A stretch of 64,000 bases of DNA from CAVUQH01 sp963774445. GTDB taxonomy: Bacteria > Myxococcota_A > Polyangia > Haliangiales > Haliangiaceae. The first letter of the stretch is position 1. Each line of letters opens with the position of its first letter. Below are positions 18,418-30,125 of the stretch, in pieces. The notes beneath the pieces are model-generated. The model did no database searches. It worked only from the letters and a program-made list of their open reading frames with translations, and had not been told where the DNA came from. A program made the position numbers and the translations under genes. The stretch lies in assembly GCA_963774445.1 (NCBI GenBank), contig CAVZFC010000029.1, forward strand, positions 725,647 to 789,646, given 5' to 3'.

Positions 18418-20444
18418 GCGGCGGCCGCGGCGTGCGCCTCGATGACGGCGAGCATCCGCTCGACCACGTCGATGAGCTCGTAGTCGGCCGGCGTGAACAC
18501 CTGGGCCACGCCGGCGGCGCGCAGGGTGGCGATGTCGCCCTCGGGGATGATGCCGCCGACGACCACCGGGATGCGCCCGCGCGCGCCCGCGGCGTCGAGC
18601 TCGCGCATGATCTGATCGGCCAGCTCCAGGTGCGAGCCGCTGAGGATCGATACACCGATCAGATCGGCGTTCTCCTCCACGGCGCTGGCGACGATCTCGG
18701 CCGGGGTCAGGCGGATGCCGGAGTAGATGACGTCGAAGCCGGCGTGGCGCGCCGACACAGCGATCACCTCGGCGCCGTTGGAGTGACCGTCGAGCCCGGG
18801 CTTGCCCACCACCAGGCGCGGGCGATGACCGCGCGCCTCGGCGAACTGGGCGATCCGCTGGCGCAGCGCGGACAGGCGCCCACCCTCGAGATCCAGGCTC
18901 TGGCCCTCGACCCCGGTGACCGCGCGGTACTCGCCGAAGACGCCGCGCAACGTGTCGGCCCACTCGCCGGTGGTAACGCGGGCCAGCGCGCATTCGATCG
19001 ACGGCTCCATCAGGTTGGTGCCGCTCTTGGCAGCCTGCTCCAGGGCCGCCAGCGCCGCCGTCACCCGCGCCTTGTCACGGGTGGCCCGGGTCCGCTCGAG
19101 CGCAACCTGGGCGTCGGCCACCTTCTCCTCGTCGACCTTGAACAGCCCGCCGTCGTCGCCGGCCAACAGCAGCGACGGCAGCGCCTCGGTCCACTTGTTG
19201 AGGCCGACGACGATCTGCTCGCCGCGGTTGATGTGGCCGATGCGCGTGGCCATCGAGCGGACCAGCGCCGCCTTCATGTAGCCCGACTCGACCGCGGCGC
19301 GCACGCCGCCCATCTCCAGGATCCGATCGATCTCGGCCCTGGCCTCGGCCTTCAGCGCGTTGGTCTTGGACTCGACCACCACCGAGCCGTCGAACAGATC
19401 CGGATACTCGAGCAGATCGGTCTCGTAGGCGAGGATCTGCTGCAGCCTCAGCGACCACTGCTGATCCCACTCGCGCGGCAGCGACAGCGCCTCGTTCCAG
19501 GTCGGCAGCTGCAGCGCACGGCAGCGCGCCTTGCGGCTGAGCGTGACGCCCAGCGTCTCCAGCAGGATTCGCCAGGCGTTGTTCTCCGGCTGCGCGGCCG
19601 TCAGCCCCAGCGAGTTGACCTGCACGCCGTAGCGGAAACGCCGGTATTTGGGATTGGCCACGCCGTAGCGCTCGCTCGCGATCTCGTCCCACAGGTCGAC
19701 GAACGCGCGCATCTTGCACATCTCCTCGACGAAGCGGATGCCGGCGTTGACGAAGAACGAGATGCGACCGACGCAGCGCTCGAGCCTGTCGGCGTCGAAG
19801 CGCCCGCGCTCGCGGATGAGATCGAGGATGCCGATGGCGTTGGCCAGCGCGAACGCCAGCTCCTGCACCGGCGTCGCCCCCGCCTCCTGCAGGTGATAGC
19901 TGCAGACGTTCGACGCGTTCCAGTCGGGGATCTTCTCCAGACAGTATTCGTACATCTCGGCGATGAGGCGCATCGACGCCTCGGGCGGAAAGATGTAGGT
20001 GCCGCGCGCCAGGTACTCCTTGATGATGTCGTTCTGCGTGGTCCCGCGCAGCCTGGCCTCGTCAACACCGCGCTCGCGGGCGAGCGCGACGTACAGCGCG
20101 AGCAGCCACATCGACGTCCCGTTGATGGTCATCGACGTGTTCATCTTCTCCAGCGGAATGCCCTCGAACAGCACGTGGAAGTCGTCGAGGCTGTTGATCG
20201 GCACCCCGACCTTGCCCACCTCCGGCCGCGCCAGCGGGTGATCCGAGGAGTAGCCGCACTGCGTCGGCAGATCGAACGCGATCGACAGCCCCGTCTGCCC
20301 CTTGCCCAGATTGGCCCGGTACAGCTCGTTCGACGCCCGCGCACTCGTGTGCCCGGCATACGTGCGAAAAATCCACGGCCGGTCGCGCGTCGGCGCCCCG
20401 TCTGCATCTACGAGCTGGTGCGGTTTGGGTCCATCCGTCGCCAT
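18414..20444 (-). CDS. ecm: Ethylmalonyl-CoA mutase (Ecm/MeaA)
   Basis: Adenosylcobalamin-dependent carbon-skeleton mutase of 676 aa. It matches ethylmalonyl-CoA mutases rather than methylmalonyl-CoA mutases: RTYAGHTSARASNELYR, GQTGLSIAFDLPTQCGY, GTTQNDIIKEYLARGTYIFPP and QPENNAWRI. The C-terminal B12 domain shows the base-off motif GLDGHSNGAE, then ILSGSH and VVVGGIIP. The start at 20444 (MATDGPKP) matches the family N-terminus. In the ethylmalonyl-CoA pathway the enzyme makes methylsuccinyl-CoA; no crotonyl-CoA carboxylase/reductase gene is in this window. No cobalamin riboswitch is visible upstream. Confidence 0.9.
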   Translation of the reverse strand: MATDGPKPHQLVDADGAPTRDRPWIFRTYAGHTSARASNELYRANLGKGQTGLSIAFDLPTQCGYSSDHPLARPEVGKVGVPINSLDDFHVLFEGIPLEKMNTSMTINGTSMWLLALYVALARERGVDEARLRGTTQNDIIKEYLARGTYIFPPEASMRLIAEMYEYCLEKIPDWNASNVCSYHLQEAGATPVQELAFALANAIGILDLIRERGRFDADRLERCVGRISFFVNAGIRFVEEMCKMRAFVDLWDEIASERYGVANPKYRRFRYGVQVNSLGLTAAQPENNAWRILLETLGVTLSRKARCRALQLPTWNEALSLPREWDQQWSLRLQQILAYETDLLEYPDLFDGSVVVESKTNALKAEARAEIDRILEMGGVRAAVESGYMKAALVRSMATRIGHINRGEQIVVGLNKWTEALPSLLLAGDDGGLFKVDEEKVADAQVALERTRATRDKARVTAALAALEQAAKSGTNLMEPSIECALARVTTGEWADTLRGVFGEYRAVTGVEGQSLDLEGGRLSALRQRIAQFAEARGHRPRLVVGKPGLDGHSNGAEVIAVSARHAGFDVIYSGIRLTPAEIVASAVEENADLIGVSILSGSHLELADQIMRELDAAGARGRIPVVVGGIIPEGDIATLRAAGVAQVFTPADYELIDVVERMLAVIEAHAAAAA

Positions 20445-20509
20445 CGGGGCGAGTATAGCGCCCGCGGCCCCGGATCGACGCACTGAGGCGAATACACCCT
20501 GCGGAGCGG

Positions 20510-20884
20510 CTACTGCCCAGCCGACGACAGCAACACGCCGGCGTTGTGGTAGGTCGCCTCGACCTGCTGGACGATGTTGCGGAAGCTCTTCTTCACCGAG
20601 GAGACGCCGATGAGGCCGCCCGCGATCCCGGAGCCGGAGCGGTAGATGCGCAGGTGAATGTTGTGGTCCGGCATGGTGATGAACGCGAACCAGACCTCGT
20701 GGTACTGGGCGAACGCGCCGAAGGCGATGTTCAGGCCCTTGTTGCCCTTCTTGGCCACGCCCGACCAGCCGTCGGGGTTCCACTCGACGCGCCACTTCTC
20801 GCGCGTGAACAGCTCGCCCAGGGTGGCGCGAGCCCGCTCGGGATCGCCGGAGATGTAGAGGTGAGCGTCGAGCTCCTTGGACAT
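20510..20884 (-). CDS. Conserved-looking hypothetical protein
   Basis: 124 aa with no signal or membrane segment. It has an alpha/beta composition (DAHLYISGDPERARATL at the start, VWFAFITMPDHNIHLRIY in the middle) and a C-terminal Gly/Ser-rich helix. The family is not recognised. It is 65 bases upstream of ecm on the same strand and 33 bases after the SRAP gene, so it may be cotranscribed with either. Codon usage supports a real gene. Confidence 0.6.
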   Translation of the reverse strand: MSKELDAHLYISGDPERARATLGELFTREKWRVEWNPDGWSGVAKKGNKGLNIAFGAFAQYHEVWFAFITMPDHNIHLRIYRSGSGIAGGLIGVSSVKKSFRNIVQQVEATYHNAGVLLSSAGQ

Positions 20885-20917
20885 GGCCCGCGAGTTTAGA
20901 CCAGATCCGGCGGCAAA

Positions 20918-21604
20918 TTAGAAGAGGCTGGTCTGCGCCGGCAGCTCCGGCTCGATGAGCTGCGGGTCGTCCGGCGCCGGCGAGCTGACCCGCCGCGATA
21001 CCGGATAGATCTCGCAGGCGTCCGGCGGCGCCGTGACCAGGATGTCCTCCAGGGCCTCGGGCGGCAGCGATTCGGGGGCCAGCCAGCGGCCGTAATCCTC
21101 GGGCGCCACGATGACCGGCATCCGGTCGTGAATCGGCGCCAGCAGCGGGTTGGCGTCGGCGGTGACGATGGTGAACGAGATCACCCAGACGTGCCCCGGC
21201 TCGCGCCACCGGTCCCACAACCCGGCAAAGCAGAACGGCCGCCCGTCGGTGCGGTGATAGTAGTGAGGGATCCGCAGCTTGCCCTCCTTCTTCCACTCGT
21301 AGAAGCCGTCGGCCGGGACCAGACAGCGCCGCCGCGCGAACGCGTCGCGAAACGCCGGCTTGCTGGCCAGCGACTCGGCGCGCGCGTTGATCAACTTGTT
21401 GCCGATCGACGGGTTGTCGGCCCAGCTCGGGATCAACCCCCAGCGCATCAGCTCGACCTGGCGCTCCTCGCGGTTGGCCACCACCGGTAGCTCCTGGGTC
21501 GGCGCCGCGTTGTAGCGGGGCTCGAAGGCGAACCCCTCGGGCAGCGACGCGTCGAGCTCCGCCACCACCTGATCGAGGGTCGTCACCGTGTAGCGCCCGC
21601 ACAT
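20918..21604 (-). CDS. yedK: SOS response-associated peptidase (SRAP/HMCES/YedK)
   Basis: 228 aa. SRAP proteins crosslink to abasic sites in single-stranded DNA through Cys2. The N-terminus MCGRYTV gives that Cys2; YNAAPTQ, LIPSWA, INARAES and CLVPADGFYEWK cover the catalytic Asn and Glu regions. SFTIVTADANPLLAPIHDRMPVI supplies the conserved late His. Length and motif order are normal for the family. It diverges from pgi across an 87-base gap; no LexA box was recognised. Confidence 0.93.
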   Translation of the reverse strand: MCGRYTVTTLDQVVAELDASLPEGFAFEPRYNAAPTQELPVVANREERQVELMRWGLIPSWADNPSIGNKLINARAESLASKPAFRDAFARRRCLVPADGFYEWKKEGKLRIPHYYHRTDGRPFCFAGLWDRWREPGHVWVISFTIVTADANPLLAPIHDRMPVIVAPEDYGRWLAPESLPPEALEDILVTAPPDACEIYPVSRRVSSPAPDDPQLIEPELPAQTSLF

Positions 21605-21691
21605 GGCGCCCGCAGAATAGCGCGAACGCCGCCGGTCGCCAGCCTTTCGGATGGTGGTACCTTTGCCGCGTCAACCGCAGGAGCAGCAGGC

Positions 21692-23319
<1,628 letters not shown>

Positions 23320-23323
<4 letters not shown>

Positions 23324-24693
23324 CCGCCCCCGCCTCAGACGCCCTGGTCTTCTTCGGCGCCAGCGGAGACCTGGCCTACAAGAAGATCTTCCCCGCCCTG
23401 CAGGCGATGGTCGCGCGGGGCAAGCTGAACGTGCCGGTGATCGGGGTGGCCCGCGCCGGCTGGGACACGGATCGCCTGTGCGAGCGGGCGCGCGCCAGCC
23501 TCGAGGAGCACGGCGGGGTGCAGCCGGACGCGTTCGAGCGCCTGTGCGGGCTGCTCCGCTACGTCGACGGCGACTACAAAGACGAGGCGACGTTCGGCGC
23601 CTTGCGCGACCAGCTCGGCGACGCTCGCCACCCGGCACACTACCTGGCCATCCCGCCGTCGCTCTTCGGCCTGGTGGTCGAGCAGCTCGACAAGGCCGGC
23701 TGCGCCGACGGCGCCCGCGTGATCATCGAGAAGCCGTTCGGCCGCGACCTGGAGTCGGCGCGCGAGCTCAACCGCATCCTCTTGTCAACCTTCGGCGAGC
23801 GGGACATCTTTCGCATCGACCACTTCCTGGGCAAGCGGCCGGTGCACAACATGCTGTTCTTCCGCTTCGCCAACTCGTTCCTCGAGCCGTTCTGGAACCG
23901 CAACTACATCGACAGCGTGCAAATCACCATGGCCGAGAGCTTCGGTGTCCAGGGCCGCGGTGCCTTCTACGAGGAGGCCGGCGCCCTGCGCGACGTGGTC
24001 GAGAATCACCTGTTCCAGGTGCTCAGCCACCTGGCGATGGAGCCGCCGGTGCGCGCCGACAGCGCGTCGATCCGCGACGAGAAGGCCAAGGTGCTCGCCG
24101 CCATCCCGCCGCTCGACCCGGCCAAGGTGGTGCGCGGCCAGTTCCGCGGCTACCGCGACGAGCCGGGCGTGGCCGCCGACTCGCAGGTCGAGACGTTCGC
24201 CGCCCTCCAGCTGGAGATCGACTCGTGGCGATGGAAGGGCGTGCCGTTCTACATCCGCACCGGCAAGATGCTGCCCGTCACCTGCGCCGAGGTGATGGTC
24301 CGCCTGCGCGAGCCGCCAACCATGTACCGCGGGCTCGCGCTGCCGGTGAACTACCTGCGCCTGCGCATCAGCCCGGAGATGGTCATCGCGCTCGGCGTCA
24401 ATGTGCTCAGGCCGGGCGAGGAGACTGCCGGCGATCCGGTCGAGCTGGTCGCCGCCCGCCACTCGCGGAAGGACGAGCTGGGCGCCTACGAGCGACTCCT
24501 CGAAGATGCCATGGAGGGCGACGCAACCCTGTTCGCCCGCGAGGATTACGTCGAGGAGGCGTGGCGCATCGTCGACCCGCTGCTGCGCGATTCGGCCCCA
24601 GCCTCGCCGTACGAGCCGGGGAGCTGGGGGCCGGACGAGGTCGATGGCCGCGTCTGCCCGCCCGGCGGCTGGCACGACCCTACGCTTCGATGA
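23320..24693 (+). CDS. zwf: Glucose-6-phosphate 1-dehydrogenase
   Basis: 457 aa; oxidises glucose 6-phosphate to 6-phosphogluconolactone with NAD(P)+. The cofactor site is GASGDLAYKK, followed by EKPFGRDLESA and the active-site motif RIDHFLGK. The start at 23320 gives the family N-terminus and overlaps the pgi stop as ATGA; a longer frame upstream lies inside pgi and is not coding. The 3' end overlaps the convergent DMT gene by 14 bases. Confidence 0.96.
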
Positions 24694-25579
24694 CCGGGGC
24701 GACCGCGCGGGGTCGCAACAGCACGCTGATCAGGACGCCGACCATGGTGATGGCGATGCCCAGGTAGGTCCGGCCGCCGAGGATGACGTCGTCTTCCCAG
24801 ATGGCATCGACCAGCAGCGCGATGATCGGCAGGACGAAGACCAGCGACGCCAACGCCATCAGGCTGACGCGGCTGAGCAGGTAGAAGTAGGTGACAAAGG
24901 CGATCACCGAGCCGAAGATCGCCAGGTAGAACAGCGCGAGGGTCGGCTTGACCGGCGGCGGCCACGGCAGCGGCTGCCAGCCGCTGGCCAGGACGAACGC
25001 CCACAACGCCACCGCCGTGACGGTCAGGAAGACCGCCGCGGACGCCAGCGGGTGCATGCCGTCCCCTTCGCGCTTGACGATCACGGCATAGGCACCGCTC
25101 ACGATCACGGCGAGCAGGATCAGCCCGACGCCGGCCGCCTGATCGCGGCTGACATCCAGGCGATCCCAGAAGATCACGCTGACGCCGAACAACGCGATGA
25201 CGGCGCCGACCAGGTCGGAGCGGCGCACCCGCTCGGTGCGCGTGACGGTGGCGATCAGTGCCACCGCCAGCGGCTCGATGCCGAACAGCACCGCGGCCAG
25301 CGCGCCGGAGACGTGCTCCTCGCCGCTGTAGACCAGACCGTAGCCGAGGGCGTTGAGCAGCCCGGCGGCGATCAACCACAAGAGCTGGCGGCGATCGCGC
25401 GGCCCGGGGCGAGCCCAGCCGGCGGCAGCCATCGGCAACAGCACCGCGGTGGCGATGGTGAAGCGGAGCGCCGCCGCCGGAACGGTGGGATATCCACCGT
25501 CACCGATGCACACGCGGATGGCAAACCAGGTGGTGCCCCAGACCACGGCGCAGACCACGTATGCGAGCACGACCTTCAC
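24680..25579 (-). CDS. DMT/EamA-family exporter
   Basis: Inner-membrane protein of 299 aa with ten predicted helices in two EamA halves. The N-terminus has VVWGTTWFAIRVCI, and the second half has FLTVTAVALWAFV and LASLVFVLPIIALLVDAIWEDD, typical of the superfamily. Substrates are usually metabolites or amino acids and cannot be inferred here. It is the last gene of a minus-strand run (dehydrogenase, ATPase, permease, DMT), 18 bases after the permease stop. Confidence 0.88.
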   Translation of the reverse strand: MKVVLAYVVCAVVWGTTWFAIRVCIGDGGYPTVPAAALRFTIATAVLLPMAAAGWARPGPRDRRQLLWLIAAGLLNALGYGLVYSGEEHVSGALAAVLFGIEPLAVALIATVTRTERVRRSDLVGAVIALFGVSVIFWDRLDVSRDQAAGVGLILLAVIVSGAYAVIVKREGDGMHPLASAAVFLTVTAVALWAFVLASGWQPLPWPPPVKPTLALFYLAIFGSVIAFVTYFYLLSRVSLMALASLVFVLPIIALLVDAIWEDDVILGGRTYLGIAITMVGVLISVLLRPRAVAPVIEA

Positions 25580-25597
25580 AACGCTCGCATGGACCGG

Positions 25598-26682
25598 CTA
25601 ATTCCAGCGGAACCGGAGCACACCGATCACGCCGAACACCAGGGTGAATCCGCACAGCGCAGCGACGGGTGTGGCGATGTCGGCAAAGCCAGAGCCGCTG
25701 CGGATGAGCAGCGCGTAGTAACCGTCGAGCGCCCAGGCGTGGGGCGTGACCAGGCCGAGGTGCTGCATGGTCTCGGGCATGGTCAGGCGCGGCACCATGG
25801 CGCCGCCGAGCAGGCCCATCACCAAAAGACAGATCGACCCGATGCTGCCCAGTTGCTTCTCGGTGCCGCCGAACGAGGCGATGAACAGGCCCAGCGCGAT
25901 GGCGCACATCACCACGGTGGCGGTCAGGACGATCAGCGCGGGCACGCTGCCGGCGATGCGCATGTGAAAGGCGCCGGCGCCGACGCCGAAAAGGAACGCG
26001 AACTGGATCAGGCCGACCAGGAACCATGGCACCAGCTTGGCGATCAGCAGCGTGGGCCGGCGGACCGGTGCGGCCAGGAGCCGGCGCCAGGTGCCGGTGC
26101 GCCGCTCCTCGGAGAACGACAGCGCCACCGTGAGGGCGAGGAAGAAGCCGAACAACACCGCGTTGCCCGGGACCGAGAGCTGGAAGCCGCTGACGTCGGG
26201 CAGCGGCGCGGCCAGCCCGGGTGGGCTCTTGGCCACCAGCACCGGGGCTGGCGGTCCGCCGTGGAGCGCATGGGTGACGATGCCGCGCAGCGCCCCCTCG
26301 ATCGGCCCGCGGAAGCGCGGCGACGACGCCAGGTCGATGGCGATCTCGCCGGGAACTCCGGACGCCGGATCGAAGCCGGCGGGAAGGATCAGGCCGACAT
26401 GAACGGTGTCGTCGGCGACCAGCTTGCGCACGCGCTCGGCGGTCGGCTCGCGCCGCGGCGTGAAGGCGCCTGACTCGCGGATCGCGGTCACGACCGACTC
26501 GGCGCGCGCCGAGCCCTGCGGGTAGTAGACCGCCAGCTCGCGCGGCTTCTCGTCGCTGCTGCTGGAGCCGAACATCGAGCCAAAGGCGACGACGAAGATG
26601 ATCGGCAAGAGAAACAGGCTGCCCAGGGCCCCGCGGTCGCGAAGCAGCAGCTGCGTGTCCTTGATGATGGCCGAAATCAGCA

Positions 26683-26683
<1 letters not shown>
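25598..26683 (-). CDS. ABC-2 type exporter permease
   Basis: 361 aa: one N-terminal helix (about 20-40), a periplasmic loop to about residue 170, then five hydrophobic segments. ALSFSEERRTGTWRRLLAAP is the conserved cytosolic coupling stretch of the ABC2_membrane_3 family. The start ATG overlaps the ATPase stop (TAATG). It forms a two-gene exporter with that ATPase; no adaptor or outer-membrane partner is adjacent, unlike the operon at the left edge. Confidence 0.9.
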
Positions 26684-27599
<916 letters not shown>

Positions 27600-27603
<4 letters not shown>

Positions 27604-28628
27604 GGCGTGAGCACTACCTTGCCGAAAGCGCGGCGGTCCTCGAGGATCTGATGGGCCTCGGCGGCGCGCTCGAACGGCAGCACGGCGTGGATGACCGGGC
27701 GCAGGCGCCCGGCGGCGACGTGGGGCAAAAGCTCCAGCAGGTCGCCCTTGGAGCCCATGGTCGACCCGAGCACCGAGATCTGGCGAAAGAAGACGTGGCG
27801 CAGATCGATCTCGGGGGTAAAGCCGCTGGTCGCCCCACACGTGACCACGATGCCGCCGTTGCGGGTTGCCTTGATGCTCTTGGCAAAGGTCTCGCCGCCG
27901 ACGTGCTCGAAGACGATATCGACCCCGCGCTTGCCGGTCAGCTTCTTGACCTCGGCGACGAAATCCTGCGTGCCGTAGTTGATGCCGTGCTCGGCGCCCA
28001 GCTCGCGGGCGCGCTCCAGCTTGTCGTCGGTACCAGCGGTGGCGATGACGCGGGCGCCGAACAGGCGACAGATCTGCGTCGCCGCCACACCGACGCCGCT
28101 GCCGGCCCCCTGCACCAGCACGGTGTCGCCAGGACCGACCCTGGCTTTGACCACCAGCATCTGCCACGCCGTGAGGAAGGTGAGCAGCGACGCCGCCGCC
28201 TCTTCGAACGCCAGATCGCCGGGGTACGGAGCGATGTTGGCTCGCGGCACCACCACATACTCGGACAGTCCGCCCTGAGTGTTCTCACCCAGCAGGCGGT
28301 AGCGGCGGCACAAGTTGTCGCGGCCGTGCAGGCACGCCTCACACGCGCCGCACGACAGCCCCGGATTGACCACGGCCTTGGTCCCCGGCTCCAGATCCGC
28401 AACGCCCGGTCCGAGCGCGTCGATCTCGCCGGCGATCTCGGAGCCGAGCCGATGCGGGTAGTCCAGGTGAAAGGCCGGACCGCCGCGGCGCACCCATAGA
28501 TCGAGGTGGTTGAGCGCCACCGCCCGCACGCGCACGCGCACCTGGCCCGGCCCCGGCTCGGGCACCGGGAGGCGCTCGATGCGCAAGACCTCGGGCCCGC
28601 CGTGCTCGTACAGGACCACTGCCTTCAT
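27600..28628 (-). CDS. Zinc-binding MDR-superfamily dehydrogenase
   Basis: 342 aa, NAD(P)H-dependent oxidoreductase of the quinone oxidoreductase/alcohol dehydrogenase superfamily. The GroES-like domain has NHLDLWVRRG and GSEIAGEI. The structural zinc site is CGACEACLHGRDNLC, and the Rossmann motif is GAGSGVGVAATQI. A start 12 bases upstream (28640, MAGDMKAV) is equally possible; neither has a clear Shine-Dalgarno sequence. It is coupled by GTGA to an ABC exporter ATPase. Substrate unknown. Confidence 0.88.
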
Positions 28629-28771
28629 GTCGCCGGCCATCGTGCGGATGTTGCACCGGAATGGGTGTGCGGGCCAAGCCAGCGCGCGTATTTCACCGGC
28701 CCGATCGGGCGCAGGTTGCACTCGAACCCGTTGGCCGCCAACCGGCTGCACGAATCTGTTAGCGTTCGGCC

Positions 28772-29551
28772 ATGCGCATCGTCACGGTCCCCTGTCTCGA
28801 GGACAACTACGCCTATCTGGTCGTATGCGAGGCCACGCAAAAAGCTGCGGTGGTCAACCCGTCGGAGGCCAAACCGGTGCTGGCAGCTGCCGAGCGGGAG
28901 GGTGTCGAGCTGGTGGCGATCTGGAATACCCACCACCACTGGGACCACACGGGGGGCAACAAGGAGCTGCTCGAGGCGCTACCCGAGCTGCACGTCGTCG
29001 CCCACGAGTCCGATCGCGGGCGCATCCCCGGGCAGAGCACCTTCGCCGAAGAGGGCGACGAGGTCACCATCGGCGACCAGGTCCGCGCGCACATCATCTA
29101 CAACCCCGGCCACACCACCGGGGCGATCAGCTACGTCATCGACGGCGCGCCGGCGGTGTTCACCGGCGACACGCTGTTCGGCGCCGGCTGCGGGCGGCTG
29201 TTCGAGGGCACGCCCGAGATGATGCACGCGTCGCTGACCAAGCTGGCGGCGCTGCCGGCGGCGACGAAGGTCTACTGCGGCCACGAGTACACCGCCAACA
29301 ACCTGCGCTTTGCCGCCGCGGCCGAGCCGGGCAGCGCGGCGGTGGCCGAGCGCGCCGCCGCCGCCGCCGCCACCCGCGAGCGCGGCGAGCCGACGGTGCC
29401 GTTCACCATCGGCGAAGACCGCGCGACCAACCCGTTCCTCCGCGCCGACCAGCCGGCCGTGATCGAAGCGGTGCGCGCCGCCGAGCCGCCCAGCTCGGAC
29501 GACCCGGTGCAGGTGTTCGCCGCGCTGCGCCGGTGGAAAGACCGCTTCTAG
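28772..29551 (+). CDS. gloB: Hydroxyacylglutathione hydrolase (glyoxalase II)
   Basis: 259 aa metallo-beta-lactamase-fold enzyme that hydrolyses S-lactoylglutathione, completing methylglyoxal detoxification. The metal motif is NTHHHWDHTGGN (THxHxDH). Further ligands lie in NPGHTTGAISY and FTGDTLFGAGCGRLFEG, and the C-terminal region has KVYCGHEYT. Length matches the family, including the GloB-specific C-terminal domain. It diverges from the dehydrogenase gene. Confidence 0.94.
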   Translation: MRIVTVPCLEDNYAYLVVCEATQKAAVVNPSEAKPVLAAAEREGVELVAIWNTHHHWDHTGGNKELLEALPELHVVAHESDRGRIPGQSTFAEEGDEVTIGDQVRAHIIYNPGHTTGAISYVIDGAPAVFTGDTLFGAGCGRLFEGTPEMMHASLTKLAALPAATKVYCGHEYTANNLRFAAAAEPGSAAVAERAAAAAATRERGEPTVPFTIGEDRATNPFLRADQPAVIEAVRAAEPPSSDDPVQVFAALRRWKDRF

Positions 29552-29672
29552 CGGCTGCGCCAAGCTGTGCCACACACGTGGCAGCGGTCGTCGAAAATCT
29601 GTGGCAGCTGCGCGCAAGTCGGCGTCGCTGCGCGGCCGGCGCGTTGGCACCGGCCGTGCAACGGGGCGTCGC

Positions 29673-30125
29673 ATGAAGCTCTGCCTCTCTGCCCTGCTCT
29701 GCGCGCTGCTGCTCGCCGGCGCGTGCACCTCGGACGCCGACAACGGAGGCGGCGCGGTCGACGCGCGCGAAGGCTTCTACGACACCTTGCCGCCTCCGGA
29801 CACGCGCGGCGGCGACGCCGGCGAGCAGGCGTGCGGCGACATCTCGTGCGGCGCCGGCTCGATCTGCGTCCACCCGTGCAGCTGCGGCGTGCAGCAGTGC
29901 CTGCCATTGCCCGACGGCGGCAGCTGCCCCGATGGCTACACCCTGGGCAGCTGCGACGGCCACGACGGCTGCCTCGGCTGCCCGCCCCCGCCCGCGCCGT
30001 TCTGCGCGCCGCGCCCGGCCAGTTGCTCGGACGCCTGCAACTGCTTCTCCACCGACCCGTGTCAGGACAGGGGCGGCGGCTGCGGGCTCATCGACGACAC
30101 CGGCGTCGCCTGCCTCTGCGCCTAG
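29673..30125 (+). CDS. Small Cys-rich lipoprotein, unknown
   Basis: 150 aa. The signal MKLCLSALLCALLLAGAC ends in a clear lipobox, followed by an Asp/Gly-rich linker. The mature part holds about 20 cysteines in short spacings (CGDISCGAGSICVHPCSCG) and a proline-rich stretch. It resembles other Cys-rich lipoproteins of this genome in style, not in sequence repeats. Its 3' end overlaps the convergent hupE-like gene by 4 bases. No function assigned. Confidence 0.75.
   Translation: MKLCLSALLCALLLAGACTSDADNGGGAVDAREGFYDTLPPPDTRGGDAGEQACGDISCGAGSICVHPCSCGVQQCLPLPDGGSCPDGYTLGSCDGHDGCLGCPPPPAPFCAPRPASCSDACNCFSTDPCQDRGGGCGLIDDTGVACLCA

Noticed and set aside
14863..18483. Very long open frame (1206 codons) on the plus strand
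   Set aside because: It is antisense to the DUF349 and meaB genes. Composition is Leu/Arg/Gly-rich without domain features, an effect of high GC.
20445..20509. Cobalamin riboswitch before ecm
   Set aside because: Only 65 bases separate ecm from the preceding gene and no B12-box-like sequence was seen.
24401..26473. 690-codon Gln/Asp/Arg-rich open frame on the plus strand
   Set aside because: Antisense to the DMT and ABC permease genes, which have clear membrane topology.
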